Below, in pieces: positions 8,145 to 16,189 of a DNA stretch of 38,810 nucleotides. Made by a program: the position numbers and the translations under genes. The number at the start of each line of letters is the position of its first letter. Position 1 is the stretch's first letter. The notes beneath the pieces were generated by a model, which was not told the DNA's origin, searched no databases, and worked only from the letters and a program-made list of their open reading frames with translations. This DNA comes from Candidatus Poribacteria bacterium (GTDB lineage Bacteria > Poribacteria > WGA-4E > WGA-3G). The DNA lies in NCBI GenBank assembly GCA_022823085.1, contig JAJDXV010000177.1:1-38810 (forward strand), given 5' to 3'.

Positions 8145-9112
8145 GCACCTTTCCTATCTACCGTCCAAGGCGACTCCGCGCAAACGAAAACCTACGACGG
8201 CTCGTTCGCGAAACCGAACTCTCCGTCAATGACCTCATCTACCCGATGTTCGTCGTTCACGGAAACGATACAGCAACCGAAATTTCAGCGATGCCAGGCT
8301 GCTATCAGTACACCGTTGATAGGCTCGTTCCCGCCGCTAAGGAACTCGCGACACTCGGAATCCCCGGAACAATCCTATTCGGTGTCCCCGCGTCGAAAGA
8401 CCCGCTCGGCACCGAGGCGTATGCCGAAGATGGGATCATTCAACAAGCTGTCCGCGCCATCAAAGATACCGTGCCAGACCTGCTGGTCATCACAGATGTC
8501 TGTCTCTGCGAATATACCGATCACGGACACTGCGGCGTAATTGAAGCCAATGAAGTCCAAAACGATCCGACACTCGAATTGCTCGTTAAAGAGAGCCTCA
8601 CACACGCACGCGCCGGTGCTGATGTCATCGCACCCTCAGATATGATGGACGGGCGCATCGGCGCAATTCGAGACGCATTGGACGAAAACGGATACCAAAA
8701 TATACCGATCATGGCGTACGCCGCTAAATACGCCTCCGCATTTTACGGTCCATTTCGCGAAGCCGCGGAATCCGCACCACAGTTCGGAGACCGACGCTCC
8801 TATCAGATGGACCCAGCAAACGCTGAGGAAGCATTACGAGAAGTCGCCTTGGACATCCAAGAGGGCGCGGACATCCTCATGGTGAAACCCGCACTCCCCT
8901 ATCTCGATGTCATCCATCGCGTCAAAACAGAATTTCAGGTGCCGGTCGCCGCCTATAACGTCAGCGGTGAATACGCTATGATTAAAGCAGCCGCACAAAA
9001 CGGCTGGATAGATGAAAAACGGGTCGCATTGGAAGCATTAACCAGCATCAAGCGCGCAGGCGCAGATATGATTTTAACCTATTTCGCAAAATCCGTTGTC
9101 GAATGGATATAA
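8141..9112 (+). CDS. hemB: Delta-aminolevulinic acid dehydratase (porphobilinogen synthase)
   Basis: 323 residues, the usual length. It condenses two 5-aminolevulinate molecules to porphobilinogen in the cytoplasm. The two Schiff-base lysines are visible at K196 (AYAAKYASAFYGPFR) and K249 (LMVKPALPYLD). The zinc triad C121, C123 and C131 is in DVCLCEYTDHGHCG, so this is a zinc-type enzyme rather than the Asp-rich magnesium type. GGAGG precedes the ATG inside the end of the upstream gene, with a 4-base ATGA overlap. hemL follows almost directly. Confidence 0.97.
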   Translation: MSTFPIYRPRRLRANENLRRLVRETELSVNDLIYPMFVVHGNDTATEISAMPGCYQYTVDRLVPAAKELATLGIPGTILFGVPASKDPLGTEAYAEDGIIQQAVRAIKDTVPDLLVITDVCLCEYTDHGHCGVIEANEVQNDPTLELLVKESLTHARAGADVIAPSDMMDGRIGAIRDALDENGYQNIPIMAYAAKYASAFYGPFREAAESAPQFGDRRSYQMDPANAEEALREVALDIQEGADILMVKPALPYLDVIHRVKTEFQVPVAAYNVSGEYAMIKAAAQNGWIDEKRVALEALTSIKRAGADMILTYFAKSVVEWI

Positions 9113-9135
9113 TTAAAAATTTTGGAGGAAACGCT

Positions 9136-10419
9136 TTGGAGAGTCGTAAATCCTTGGATGCATGGCAACAAGCACAACAGTTTATCCCCGGCGGGGTCAA
9201 CAGTCCCGTCCGAAACTTCAGCAAAGTCGGCGGGCACCCCCGTTTCATCGCACGCGGCGAAGGCTCAAAAATATACGATATCGATGGAAACGAATACATT
9301 GATTACGTCGCCTCTTGGGGGCCCTTAGTCTTAGGACACGCACACCCAAGCGTTGTAGACGCTATCAGTGCAGCCGCAGCACACGGCACCAGCTTCGGTG
9401 CACCGACAACCCTCGAAACAGAACTCGCCGAAATTATCGTCAACGCTGTACCTTCAATCGAACGCGTACGCCTCGTCAATTCCGGCACTGAGGCGACAAT
9501 GAGCGCAATCCGCGTCGCACGAGGCTATACCGGCAGAGATAAAATCCTCAAAATCGATGGATGCTATCACGGACATGTCGATTACCTACTCGCGAAAGCC
9601 GGTTCAGGCGTCGCAACTTTTGGACTCTCCGATAGCGGCGGTGTCCCTGAAGATTTCGCACGTAATACACTCACTGTCCCCTTCAACAATACAGACACCG
9701 TCCGAGAAGCCATAGAAGCCAATCCCGACGAAATCGCATGCCTCATCCTCGAACCGATTATGGGAAATATGGGGATCGTACCCCCACGAGACGGATACCT
9801 CAACGAACTCCGGGAAATTACGGAACAACACGGCATCGTTCTCATCTTCGACGAAGTCATCACCGGATTCCGCGTGGCGTACGGCGGCGCACAAACCCGC
9901 TATAACGTCACACCCGATATGACCTGTCTCGGAAAAATTATCGGAGGCGGACTCCCTGTCGGCGCGTATGGCGGGAAACAGGAAATCATGCAGTCTGTCG
10001 CACCAGAAGGCGATGTCTATCAGGCGGGAACGCTCTCCGGCAACCCGTTAGCCGTTACCGCAGGCATAACGACACTCAAAAAACTCGCTGAACACGGCGT
10101 GTACGAACAACTCGAAAGTCGCGCCGCAGCACTCGCAGACGGACTCGCTGAGGCAACCCAAAAACACGGCGTTGACGCTTGGCATAGCCGGGTCGGTTCG
10201 ATGTTGATGCTCTACTTCACACCGGAAACCGTTACCGATGCCGACGGCGCACGCACAGCGGATACCGAACGCTACAGGAAATACTTCTGGGGACTCGCCG
10301 AGCAAGGAATCTATGTCGCACCTTCACAATTCGAGGCAGGGTTCGTCTCACTCGTACACGCCGAGGACGACATCAACAAAACTGTTCAAGCCGCAACACA
10401 GGTACTGGCAAACCTCTAA
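9136..10419 (+). CDS. hemL: Glutamate-1-semialdehyde 2,1-aminomutase
   Basis: A PLP enzyme of about 427 residues making 5-aminolevulinate from glutamate-1-semialdehyde, the second step of the C5 pathway. FIPGGVNSPVRNF near the start, the substrate loop YHGHVDYLL, the PLP-binding FDEVITGFR and the Schiff-base lysine in CLGKIIGGGLPVGAYGG (K267 from this start) are all present. An ATG at 9103 is in frame and overlaps hemB, but no SD supports it. TTG 9136 has GGAGGAA 6-12 bases upstream and gives the family's usual N-terminus, so TTG is preferred. hemA, needed for the preceding step, lies downstream in the same cluster. Confidence 0.95.
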   Translation: MESRKSLDAWQQAQQFIPGGVNSPVRNFSKVGGHPRFIARGEGSKIYDIDGNEYIDYVASWGPLVLGHAHPSVVDAISAAAAHGTSFGAPTTLETELAEIIVNAVPSIERVRLVNSGTEATMSAIRVARGYTGRDKILKIDGCYHGHVDYLLAKAGSGVATFGLSDSGGVPEDFARNTLTVPFNNTDTVREAIEANPDEIACLILEPIMGNMGIVPPRDGYLNELREITEQHGIVLIFDEVITGFRVAYGGAQTRYNVTPDMTCLGKIIGGGLPVGAYGGKQEIMQSVAPEGDVYQAGTLSGNPLAVTAGITTLKKLAEHGVYEQLESRAAALADGLAEATQKHGVDAWHSRVGSMLMLYFTPETVTDADGARTADTERYRKYFWGLAEQGIYVAPSQFEAGFVSLVHAEDDINKTVQAATQVLANL

Positions 10420-10580
10420 AGGTTGTCAGTCGTCAGTTCGGTTTTTCTGCGAAAAATCTTTCAGTTATAGGTTAAAGCGGCACACTGTGACAGGGACAAC
10501 AAAATTAACCACTACAAGCGATTAACTTATAACTTATAACTTATAACTTATAACCACTAATAACTGAAAACTATTACATT
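10420..10580 (+). repeat. Heptamer-repeat spacer between hemL and the prenyl synthase
   Basis: 161 bp of repetitive sequence. AACTTAT is repeated four times in perfect tandem at 10524-10551. TTTCAGTTAT at 10459-10468 is exactly complementary to ATAACTGAAA at 10560-10569, allowing a long stem. A TTTTTCtgcGAAAAA palindrome lies near 10442-10456. The repeat runs to within 11 bases of the next ATG and leaves no SD. Confidence 0.7.
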
Positions 10581-11561
10581 ATGTCCAGCTTTAAGCAAAT
10601 CGTTGAATTGATTGCCGATGATCTCACTGCCGTTGAGGCGAAACTCACAGAACAGACAGCGAGTGAATACAGTTTCGTCGATATGGCAGTTCAACATGTC
10701 GTGGAAGGCGGCGGTAAACGACTCCGTCCGATCCTCGTCGTGCTTTCCGCAAAAGTCTGCGGATACGAAGGCAGCGACGCACACACGCTCGCCGCCGTCG
10801 TCGAACTCATCCACGTCGCATCGCTCGTTCACGACGATGTACTCGATGAAGCCGCCATCCGCCGTGGACGCGAGACATTACAGACAAAGTGGGGGAATAA
10901 AGTCGCTGTCCTCGTCGGCGATTATCTCCATGCGCGTGTCCTCTCTATGCTCGTCGCACGACGTGCAGATGACCCAGCAATGGCGATCCTCGCAGATACC
11001 ACACAGGCGATGTGTGAAGGTGAAGTTATCCACGCATATAAAAGCGGCGATTTTGACATATCCGAAAACGAATACCTCAAAATTATTAGCTTCAAAACCG
11101 GTAAACTGATCGCCGCATCCTGCACACTCGGCGCACACCTCGGCACTACCGACAAACAGCAGCTTGAAGCACTCACAACCTACGGGCAACAAATCGGAAC
11201 CGCATTCCAAATTGTCGATGACGTACTCGACTTCACAGAAGATGCCGACAAATTGGGGAAAAACGCATTCGGAGACCTCCGAGAGGGAAAACTCACTTTT
11301 CCGATCATTTATGCCAGATCCGTCTGCAACGACGCTGAAAAGCAGACACTCGAAAAAGTCCTGAACCCGAATACAGATGAAGCAGAGGCAATCGCCTTCG
11401 TCGAATCTCTATTCCAGCAGTACGGTGTCGAAACACACTGTCTAAAAGCCGCACAAGGCTACGCTAATCGCGCCAAAGCGGCGTTGGCTGTCTTACCAGC
11501 CACACCCGCCCGCCGCGCACTCGAACAACTCGCAGACTACGTCGTCGCACGAGAATCATAA
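10581..11561 (+). CDS. Trans-polyprenyl diphosphate synthase
   Basis: 326 residues of the all-helical isoprenyl synthase fold. GGGKRLRP is at residues 43-50, the first Asp-rich motif DDVLD at 85-89 and the second DDVLD at 213-217, with the family's FKTGKL between them. Small residues before the first Asp-rich motif suggest a medium- or long-chain product (C35-C50), the kind used for quinone side chains, but chain length cannot be fixed by eye. Its presence inside a tetrapyrrole cluster fits a shared respiratory-chain theme. No SD precedes ATG 10581; the upstream DNA is heptamer repeat. A secondary initiation mode or leaderless message is possible. Confidence 0.92.
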   Translation: MSSFKQIVELIADDLTAVEAKLTEQTASEYSFVDMAVQHVVEGGGKRLRPILVVLSAKVCGYEGSDAHTLAAVVELIHVASLVHDDVLDEAAIRRGRETLQTKWGNKVAVLVGDYLHARVLSMLVARRADDPAMAILADTTQAMCEGEVIHAYKSGDFDISENEYLKIISFKTGKLIAASCTLGAHLGTTDKQQLEALTTYGQQIGTAFQIVDDVLDFTEDADKLGKNAFGDLREGKLTFPIIYARSVCNDAEKQTLEKVLNPNTDEAEAIAFVESLFQQYGVETHCLKAAQGYANRAKAALAVLPATPARRALEQLADYVVARES

Positions 11562-11603
11562 AGGTTTTCGCAGAAAACCGTACTAACAACTAATAACTAT
11601 AAT
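11562..11603 (+). repeat. Short hairpin plus heptamer-type repeat
   Basis: GGTTTTC gca GAAAACC forms a perfect 7-bp hairpin at 11563-11579. AACTAATAACTATAAT follows and runs directly into ATG 11604. The GAAAACCGTACT segment also occurs at 6144. No SD is present. Confidence 0.6.
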
Positions 11604-12779
11604 ATGTTCTATCCAGCATACATAAACCTTCAAGACCGGAAATGTCTCGTTATCGGCGGCGGCACCGTTGCGGAACGGAAAGTCGTCGCTATGCGCATCA
11701 GCGGCGGCGATGTTACCGTCATCAGTCCAGACGCAACGGAATTAGTGGCGTTCCTCGCACATAGCGGCACAATTCGCTGGTATAAAAGACAGGTGAAGGC
11801 AGGCGATACAACCGGCTATTTTCTCGTCTGCACCGCAACCGACTTCACAGATATTAACACCGCTGTTTTTAGTGAAGCCCACGAAAAAAATAGGATCCGA
11901 TTGGTCAATGTCGTTGACGTTATTCCGCAATGCACCTTCGCCGCTGCTTCTGTTGTAACGGATGGTGAATTGATGCTCAGCATCTCTACGAGCGGAAAAA
12001 GTCCCGCAATGAGCCGACGCATCCGGGAACACTTTGAAAAAGTCCTGCACGCTTCCTCTCTATATACACTCGGATACGAGAACGGAGAACCCGTACCGAT
12101 TCAGAATCAACGGCTACCCTATCCGGTCTATTTTCTCCTGGAAGGTCGCACGTGTATTGTCGTATGCGAACAAAAAATACCGGAGATTGAACGTCGTATC
12201 TCGCTATTAAACCGATGTGGGGCAGCTACCATCTGTATGGCACCCCATAAACTGAAACCGCACCACCTCAAAGACGCTTTCCTCGTCATCACTGACAATT
12301 CATCTGCGATAGACGCAGCCGCTAAAGGTGAAAGTGGGTTCATTTCGGAATGCCTCGACGAACCGAGCGCAGGCACCTATTTCACCCCGGACCTCGTCGT
12401 AGATAACAATCTGATAATTAGCGTATCATCGCGAAACAGTATCAACACCGACAAAGCGAAACGCCTTCATAAACAACTCGCGAACCAATTTGAAAATAAC
12501 GGTTACGGCGCATTTATTGAGTTCCTCGGAACACTCCGGCCCCAAGTATTGAAGGCTTTCCCGACCTCGAAAAAACGCGCCGAATTTTTCGATACGCTCA
12601 TCGACACCGTTGAACAAGAGCGTCCAGAACCACAAACGTGCTGTTTTCGGTTCGCAAATCGCGACTGTTCCGCTGAATGCCTCTTCAACTGGATTCGGCA
12701 GGATAAATTGGAACGTGCTAACACCTTTACCGCGGATATGTCAGCGGCACTTAGCGAAAATAGAAAGCAAAACAAATAA
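11604..12779 (+). CDS. Precorrin-2 dehydrogenase-like protein with tandem Met8/CysG-N domains
   Basis: 391 residues, almost twice the normal length of this family. Residues 1-148 form a normal domain: NAD-binding LVIGGGTVAERK (GGG at 18-20) and VNVVD with D105 at the position of the catalytic Asp of CysG/Met8p, followed by SGKSPAMSRRIREH. Residues 172-297 repeat the whole pattern in degraded form: YPVYFLLEGRTCIVV for YPAYINLQDRKCLVI, KDAFLVITD for TGYFLVCTATD, and NNLIISVSSRNS for GELMLSISTSG. The glycine motif is lost in copy two. A Cys-containing tail (C346, C347, C355, C359) follows. The expected role is NAD-dependent oxidation of precorrin-2 to sirohydrochlorin, using the product of the CobA domain at 16186. 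No SD is visible. Confidence 0.82.
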   Translation: MFYPAYINLQDRKCLVIGGGTVAERKVVAMRISGGDVTVISPDATELVAFLAHSGTIRWYKRQVKAGDTTGYFLVCTATDFTDINTAVFSEAHEKNRIRLVNVVDVIPQCTFAAASVVTDGELMLSISTSGKSPAMSRRIREHFEKVLHASSLYTLGYENGEPVPIQNQRLPYPVYFLLEGRTCIVVCEQKIPEIERRISLLNRCGAATICMAPHKLKPHHLKDAFLVITDNSSAIDAAAKGESGFISECLDEPSAGTYFTPDLVVDNNLIISVSSRNSINTDKAKRLHKQLANQFENNGYGAFIEFLGTLRPQVLKAFPTSKKRAEFFDTLIDTVEQERPEPQTCCFRFANRDCSAECLFNWIRQDKLERANTFTADMSAALSENRKQNK

Positions 12780-12864
12780 GGACGCTACCAATGAGGTAAG
12801 TCAACCATACCAGCAAATCTAAAAACGTTTCGGTGTTCCTTTAGCGTTCTATTTAATCGGAAAC

Positions 12865-12915
12865 CGGTTTTGGACAGGGGCCCCCACCCGTTACTGGGAA
12901 GGGGGGACAAAACCG
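12865..12915 (+). promoter_or_regulatory. Long GC-rich stem-loop upstream of the CcsA-like gene
   Basis: CGGTTTTG at 12865-12872 pairs perfectly with CAAAACCG at 12908-12915. Inside, CCCCCaCCC (12881-12889) can pair with GGGaaGGGGG (12896-12905). It lies in the 160-bp gap before ATG 12940. AAACCGGTTT at 12861-12870 overlaps the 5' arm and could form a competing structure. No T-tract follows, so a leader structure or processing site is as likely as a terminator. Confidence 0.5.
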
Positions 12916-12939
12916 AGCGGAAACCCGATAGTTAAAAAT

Positions 12940-13782
12940 ATGATCAATTTTCTATTTCTTCTTACACTTCTAATATACTTAGCAGCGAGTATTTTTCAGA
13001 CCCTTTCGCTCGCACTCGGCAACCGCACCGAAGCCGTGGCGATCCGTTCGACAATAGAGCGCATCGCTTTTTGGGGAACCGCCATTGGGTTCGCCTTTCT
13101 GACCCTCTTTATTCCGTTATGGTGGCTACAGCAAGGGCATTTCCCGATGACACACTGGACAGACTCCATCGCCTTCTTCGCTTGGGCAGTCACCCTGATC
13201 TATCTCATCATCGTCCGTTTAACGCATCTCCGCACGCTCGGCAGCTTCGTGATGCCGGTCGCATTTATCGCCATACTCATCTCATACAGTTTCGCGACGC
13301 ATACCGCTGCGCTACCGGAACCTTTACGCAATTACTGGCTACTCGCACACACGACACTCATCTTTCTCGCCTACGCCGCTTTCATCGCCGCGTTCGGGTT
13401 CGGACTCATGTATCTCATGACAGAACGGAAAATCCGTAAAAAAACAGATACGCTATTCGACAATCTTCTGCCTTCGCTCGGTATCTCCGATGAACTCGGA
13501 TACCGTTGCACGATCCTCGGCGTGATTTTGCTCACAATGGGGGTCATTGTCGGCAGCCTCTGGACCCAATATATCCAAGATGTACCGTGGAGATGGATCG
13601 ATGTGAAAGTGATCTCCACGCTGATGACATGGTTCATCTATGTCGTCCAAATCGGGCTCCGCCAGTTTTGGGGGTGGCACGGACGACGCGCAGCGTATAC
13701 CGCAATCATCGGGTTCGGTGCTGTCCTCTGCACTTATGCTGGTGTAGAACTCTTTTTAGATAGCATGCATACATATCGGTAA
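12940..13782 (+). CDS. CcsA/HemX-like cytochrome c assembly membrane protein
   Basis: 280 residues with about eight hydrophobic segments and short loops. The pattern fits the HemX/CcsA (ResC-like) family, which in some bacteria affects GluTR level or haem delivery to apocytochrome c. Conserved-looking features are His residues at HTTLIFLAYAAF and FATHTAALP, the GSLWTQY...PWRWIDVK region followed by TWFIYVV (a weak counterpart of the WWD segment), and GRRAAYTAIIGFGAVL before the last segment. It lies directly upstream of hemA, the same neighbour order as Bacillus hemX-hemA but reversed. ATG has no SD. Whether it regulates hemA or handles haem is not decided by the sequence. Confidence 0.82.
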   Translation: MINFLFLLTLLIYLAASIFQTLSLALGNRTEAVAIRSTIERIAFWGTAIGFAFLTLFIPLWWLQQGHFPMTHWTDSIAFFAWAVTLIYLIIVRLTHLRTLGSFVMPVAFIAILISYSFATHTAALPEPLRNYWLLAHTTLIFLAYAAFIAAFGFGLMYLMTERKIRKKTDTLFDNLLPSLGISDELGYRCTILGVILLTMGVIVGSLWTQYIQDVPWRWIDVKVISTLMTWFIYVVQIGLRQFWGWHGRRAAYTAIIGFGAVLCTYAGVELFLDSMHTYR

Positions 13783-13822
13783 TCGAAAAACAAAACGCAC
13801 CTGAACATCAATACCGTAAAAT

Positions 13823-13851
13823 TTGACACAACCGCTGATATATGATATAAT
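13823..13851 (+). promoter_or_regulatory. Perfect consensus sigma-70 promoter upstream of hemA
   Basis: TTGACA (13823-13828) and TATAAT (13846-13851) are separated by 17 bp, with an extended TG at 13843-13844. The predicted start near 13858 gives a leader of about 49 nt to ATG 13907. It splits the tetrapyrrole cluster into two transcription units and shows that the in-frame TTG at 13823 is not a start codon. Confidence 0.82.
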
Positions 13852-13906
13852 TTATCTGGAAAATAAAAAACGTTTCACCTTTTTTCTAAATTTTTTGGTT
13901 AAACGA

Positions 13907-15208
13907 ATGCACCCAATCGTCTCTATCGGAACCAGCCACCATGTTGCCCCGATCGAATTCAGGGAAAAGTTGGCGTTTTCCGAAGCACAACTTACTGAAG
14001 CCGTTCAACATCTTCGTGAAGCCTATCAGGTTCAAGAGGCAGTGATCCTCTCGACCTGTAACCGCGTTGAAGTCTATGCAGTCGCAAATTCAATGCGCAC
14101 TAACGACGCAGCCACAAAAATGTTGGTCGATTTCCTGTCACACTACCATCGGATTAACCTCGAGTCGCTCAAGAAATGGACCTATATCCATCACAACCTT
14201 GAGGCGATCCGACATCTTTTCAGAGTGACGGCAAGCCTTGACTCTATGGTAGTAGGAGAGTCCCAAATTTTGGGGCAGGTCAAAGCGGCTTACGACACCT
14301 CACGCGAAGGAGGCGGCGCAGGGACAATCCTCAACCGTCTTTTCACCAAGGCTTTCAGTGTCGGTAAACGTATCCGATCCGAGACGACCATCGCTACCGG
14401 TGCTGTTTCTATTAGCTACGCCGCTGTTGAACTCGCTAAAAAGATTTTCAACACACTCGAAGGCAAAACCGTCGCGATTCTCGGTGCCGGTGAAATGAGC
14501 GAACTCACAGCAAAGCATCTCGTTTCAAACGGGGTCTCTAACGTCATCGTCGCAAACCGCACCTATGAACGCGCCGTAAAAGTCGCCGAGAAATTTAACG
14601 GCACACCGCTCGTTTACGATAACAACCTCGACTTTCTTATCGATGCCGACATCGTCATCAGTTCCACCAACGCACCCGATTACCTCATCAAGCGACAACC
14701 CCTCGCCAACATCATGCGCAGACGCAGACACCGATACATGTTTCTCATCGACATCGCTGTGCCTCGCGACATCGAACCAGACATTAATAAAATTGACCAC
14801 GCCTTCCTTTACAACATCGACGATCTCGAAGCCGTCGTCGCTTCTAACCTCAAAGACCGACAACAAGAGGCAACGCGCGCAGAACAAATTGTAACCGAAG
14901 AAGCGAAGCGGTTCTACAACCAACTACAAATATTTCAGGTTAATCCTACTATTAAGGCTCTCCATCAGCAATTTCGAGAGATCGCTGATACCGAATTGCA
15001 GGCGTGTTGCAACAAAGCATCCTTCACCGATCAGCAGGCGGCAGCCGTAAACGCTATGACACAAGCCATTATCAAAAAACTGCTCCACGATCCGATGAAA
15101 AATCTCCGCTACGCTGTCAACGATGGCGATGCCGACCACGCACAATACCTCCAGGCACTACAGGAACTATTCGCCTTGGATGTTAAAGATGAGAAACCAG
15201 AATCGTAG
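13907..15208 (+). CDS. hemA: Glutamyl-tRNA reductase
   Basis: 433 residues. It reduces glutamyl-tRNA-Glu to glutamate-1-semialdehyde with NADPH, the committed step of the C5 pathway. GTSHHVAP at residues 8-15, catalytic Cys51 in STCNRVEVY, GESQILGQVK, the NADP-binding GAGEMSELTAKHL and IDIAVPRDIEP are all present, with a helical dimerisation tail. ATG 13907 is chosen because everything upstream is promoter and leader. No SD is visible before it (GGTTAAACG). With hemL and hemB upstream and hemC downstream this completes the early pathway. Confidence 0.97.
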   Translation: MHPIVSIGTSHHVAPIEFREKLAFSEAQLTEAVQHLREAYQVQEAVILSTCNRVEVYAVANSMRTNDAATKMLVDFLSHYHRINLESLKKWTYIHHNLEAIRHLFRVTASLDSMVVGESQILGQVKAAYDTSREGGGAGTILNRLFTKAFSVGKRIRSETTIATGAVSISYAAVELAKKIFNTLEGKTVAILGAGEMSELTAKHLVSNGVSNVIVANRTYERAVKVAEKFNGTPLVYDNNLDFLIDADIVISSTNAPDYLIKRQPLANIMRRRRHRYMFLIDIAVPRDIEPDINKIDHAFLYNIDDLEAVVASNLKDRQQEATRAEQIVTEEAKRFYNQLQIFQVNPTIKALHQQFREIADTELQACCNKASFTDQQAAAVNAMTQAIIKKLLHDPMKNLRYAVNDGDADHAQYLQALQELFALDVKDEKPES

Positions 15209-15259
15209 AGAGACAGCCCGCACCACATCCAATAAGGCTTTAGAATAGAGGGGATCTTA

Positions 15260-16189
15260 ATGCAAAACTTACTCGTAATCGGCACTCGTGGTAGTCAACT
15301 CGCGCTTTGGCAGGCACAATTCGTTAAAGAACAATTGGAAAATATTTATACAGACCTTGATGTTCAGTTCAAAATCATCAGAACCACCGGCGACGCTTTC
15401 CCAGACCGATCCATAACCGGACTCGGTAAAGGTGTCTTCACCAAAGAGATCGATATCGCACTCTTAGAAGGAGAGATTGACCTCGCTGTCCATAGCTTGA
15501 AAGACCTCCCAACAGAACTCCCGGACGGCCTCTGCATCGCCGCAATACCGACACGCGAGGATCCGCGCGACGTACTCATCACCGCCACTGGACTCCGATT
15601 AGAAGACCTCCTGAACGGCGCAAAGGTCGCCACCGCAAGCCCACGTCGAAAAGCACAACTCCTCTGTATGCGTCCCGACCTACAAGTCGTCGATATACGC
15701 GGCAACGTCGATACCCGACTCCGAAAACTCCAAGATAGCGACCTCGACGCAATTATCCTCGCCGCAGCAGGTATCAACCGACTCCGAAAAACAGAAATCA
15801 TTACCCAATTTTTTGAGGTAGAACGCATGGTACCAGCACCCGGACAAGGCGCACTCGCTATCGAAGCACGAGAAGGCGATACCGCGGTCGCAAAACTCCT
15901 CAAACCCCTGAACGATCAACACACCGCAGCAGCCGTTACCGCCGAAAGAAACCTATTAGCAGCACTCGGCGGCGGATGCCAAGTACCTATCGGCGCGTAC
16001 GCAAGGTACGTCGATGGCGACCTCCGCCTCATCAGCACGGTCTGCCACCCAGACGGTGCACTCCGTATTTTTGAGAGCGCTGTCGGGAAACCTTACGCAG
16101 CACTACACTTAGCGGAAACCGTCGCCAAAAAACTTCAAAACAATGGCGCAATGGAACTCCTGATGATGGCACAAAGGGCTTTAGAATGA
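15260..16189 (+). CDS. hemC: Hydroxymethylbilane synthase (porphobilinogen deaminase)
   Basis: 309 residues. It polymerises four porphobilinogens to hydroxymethylbilane. GTRGSQLALWQAQ near the start, the catalytic Asp82 in DLAVHSLKDLP, ASPRRKAQLL, RGNVDTRLRKL and PAPGQGALAIEAR are clear. Cys240 in LGGGCQVPIGAY anchors the dipyrromethane cofactor. A GAGGGG SD precedes ATG. The stop overlaps the next start as ATGA, so synthesis of the cyclising enzyme is probably coupled. Confidence 0.97.
   Translation: MQNLLVIGTRGSQLALWQAQFVKEQLENIYTDLDVQFKIIRTTGDAFPDRSITGLGKGVFTKEIDIALLEGEIDLAVHSLKDLPTELPDGLCIAAIPTREDPRDVLITATGLRLEDLLNGAKVATASPRRKAQLLCMRPDLQVVDIRGNVDTRLRKLQDSDLDAIILAAAGINRLRKTEIITQFFEVERMVPAPGQGALAIEAREGDTAVAKLLKPLNDQHTAAAVTAERNLLAALGGGCQVPIGAYARYVDGDLRLISTVCHPDGALRIFESAVGKPYAALHLAETVAKKLQNNGAMELLMMAQRALE

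Noticed and set aside
13823..13906. N-terminal extension of hemA from TTG 13823
   Set aside because: The TTG is part of the -35 box and the -10 box lies inside this segment. GluTR proteins begin at MHPIVSIGTS.
14525..14923. 132-codon minus-strand ORF within hemA
   Set aside because: It is the opposite-strand reading of a well conserved hemA segment and has no start signal.
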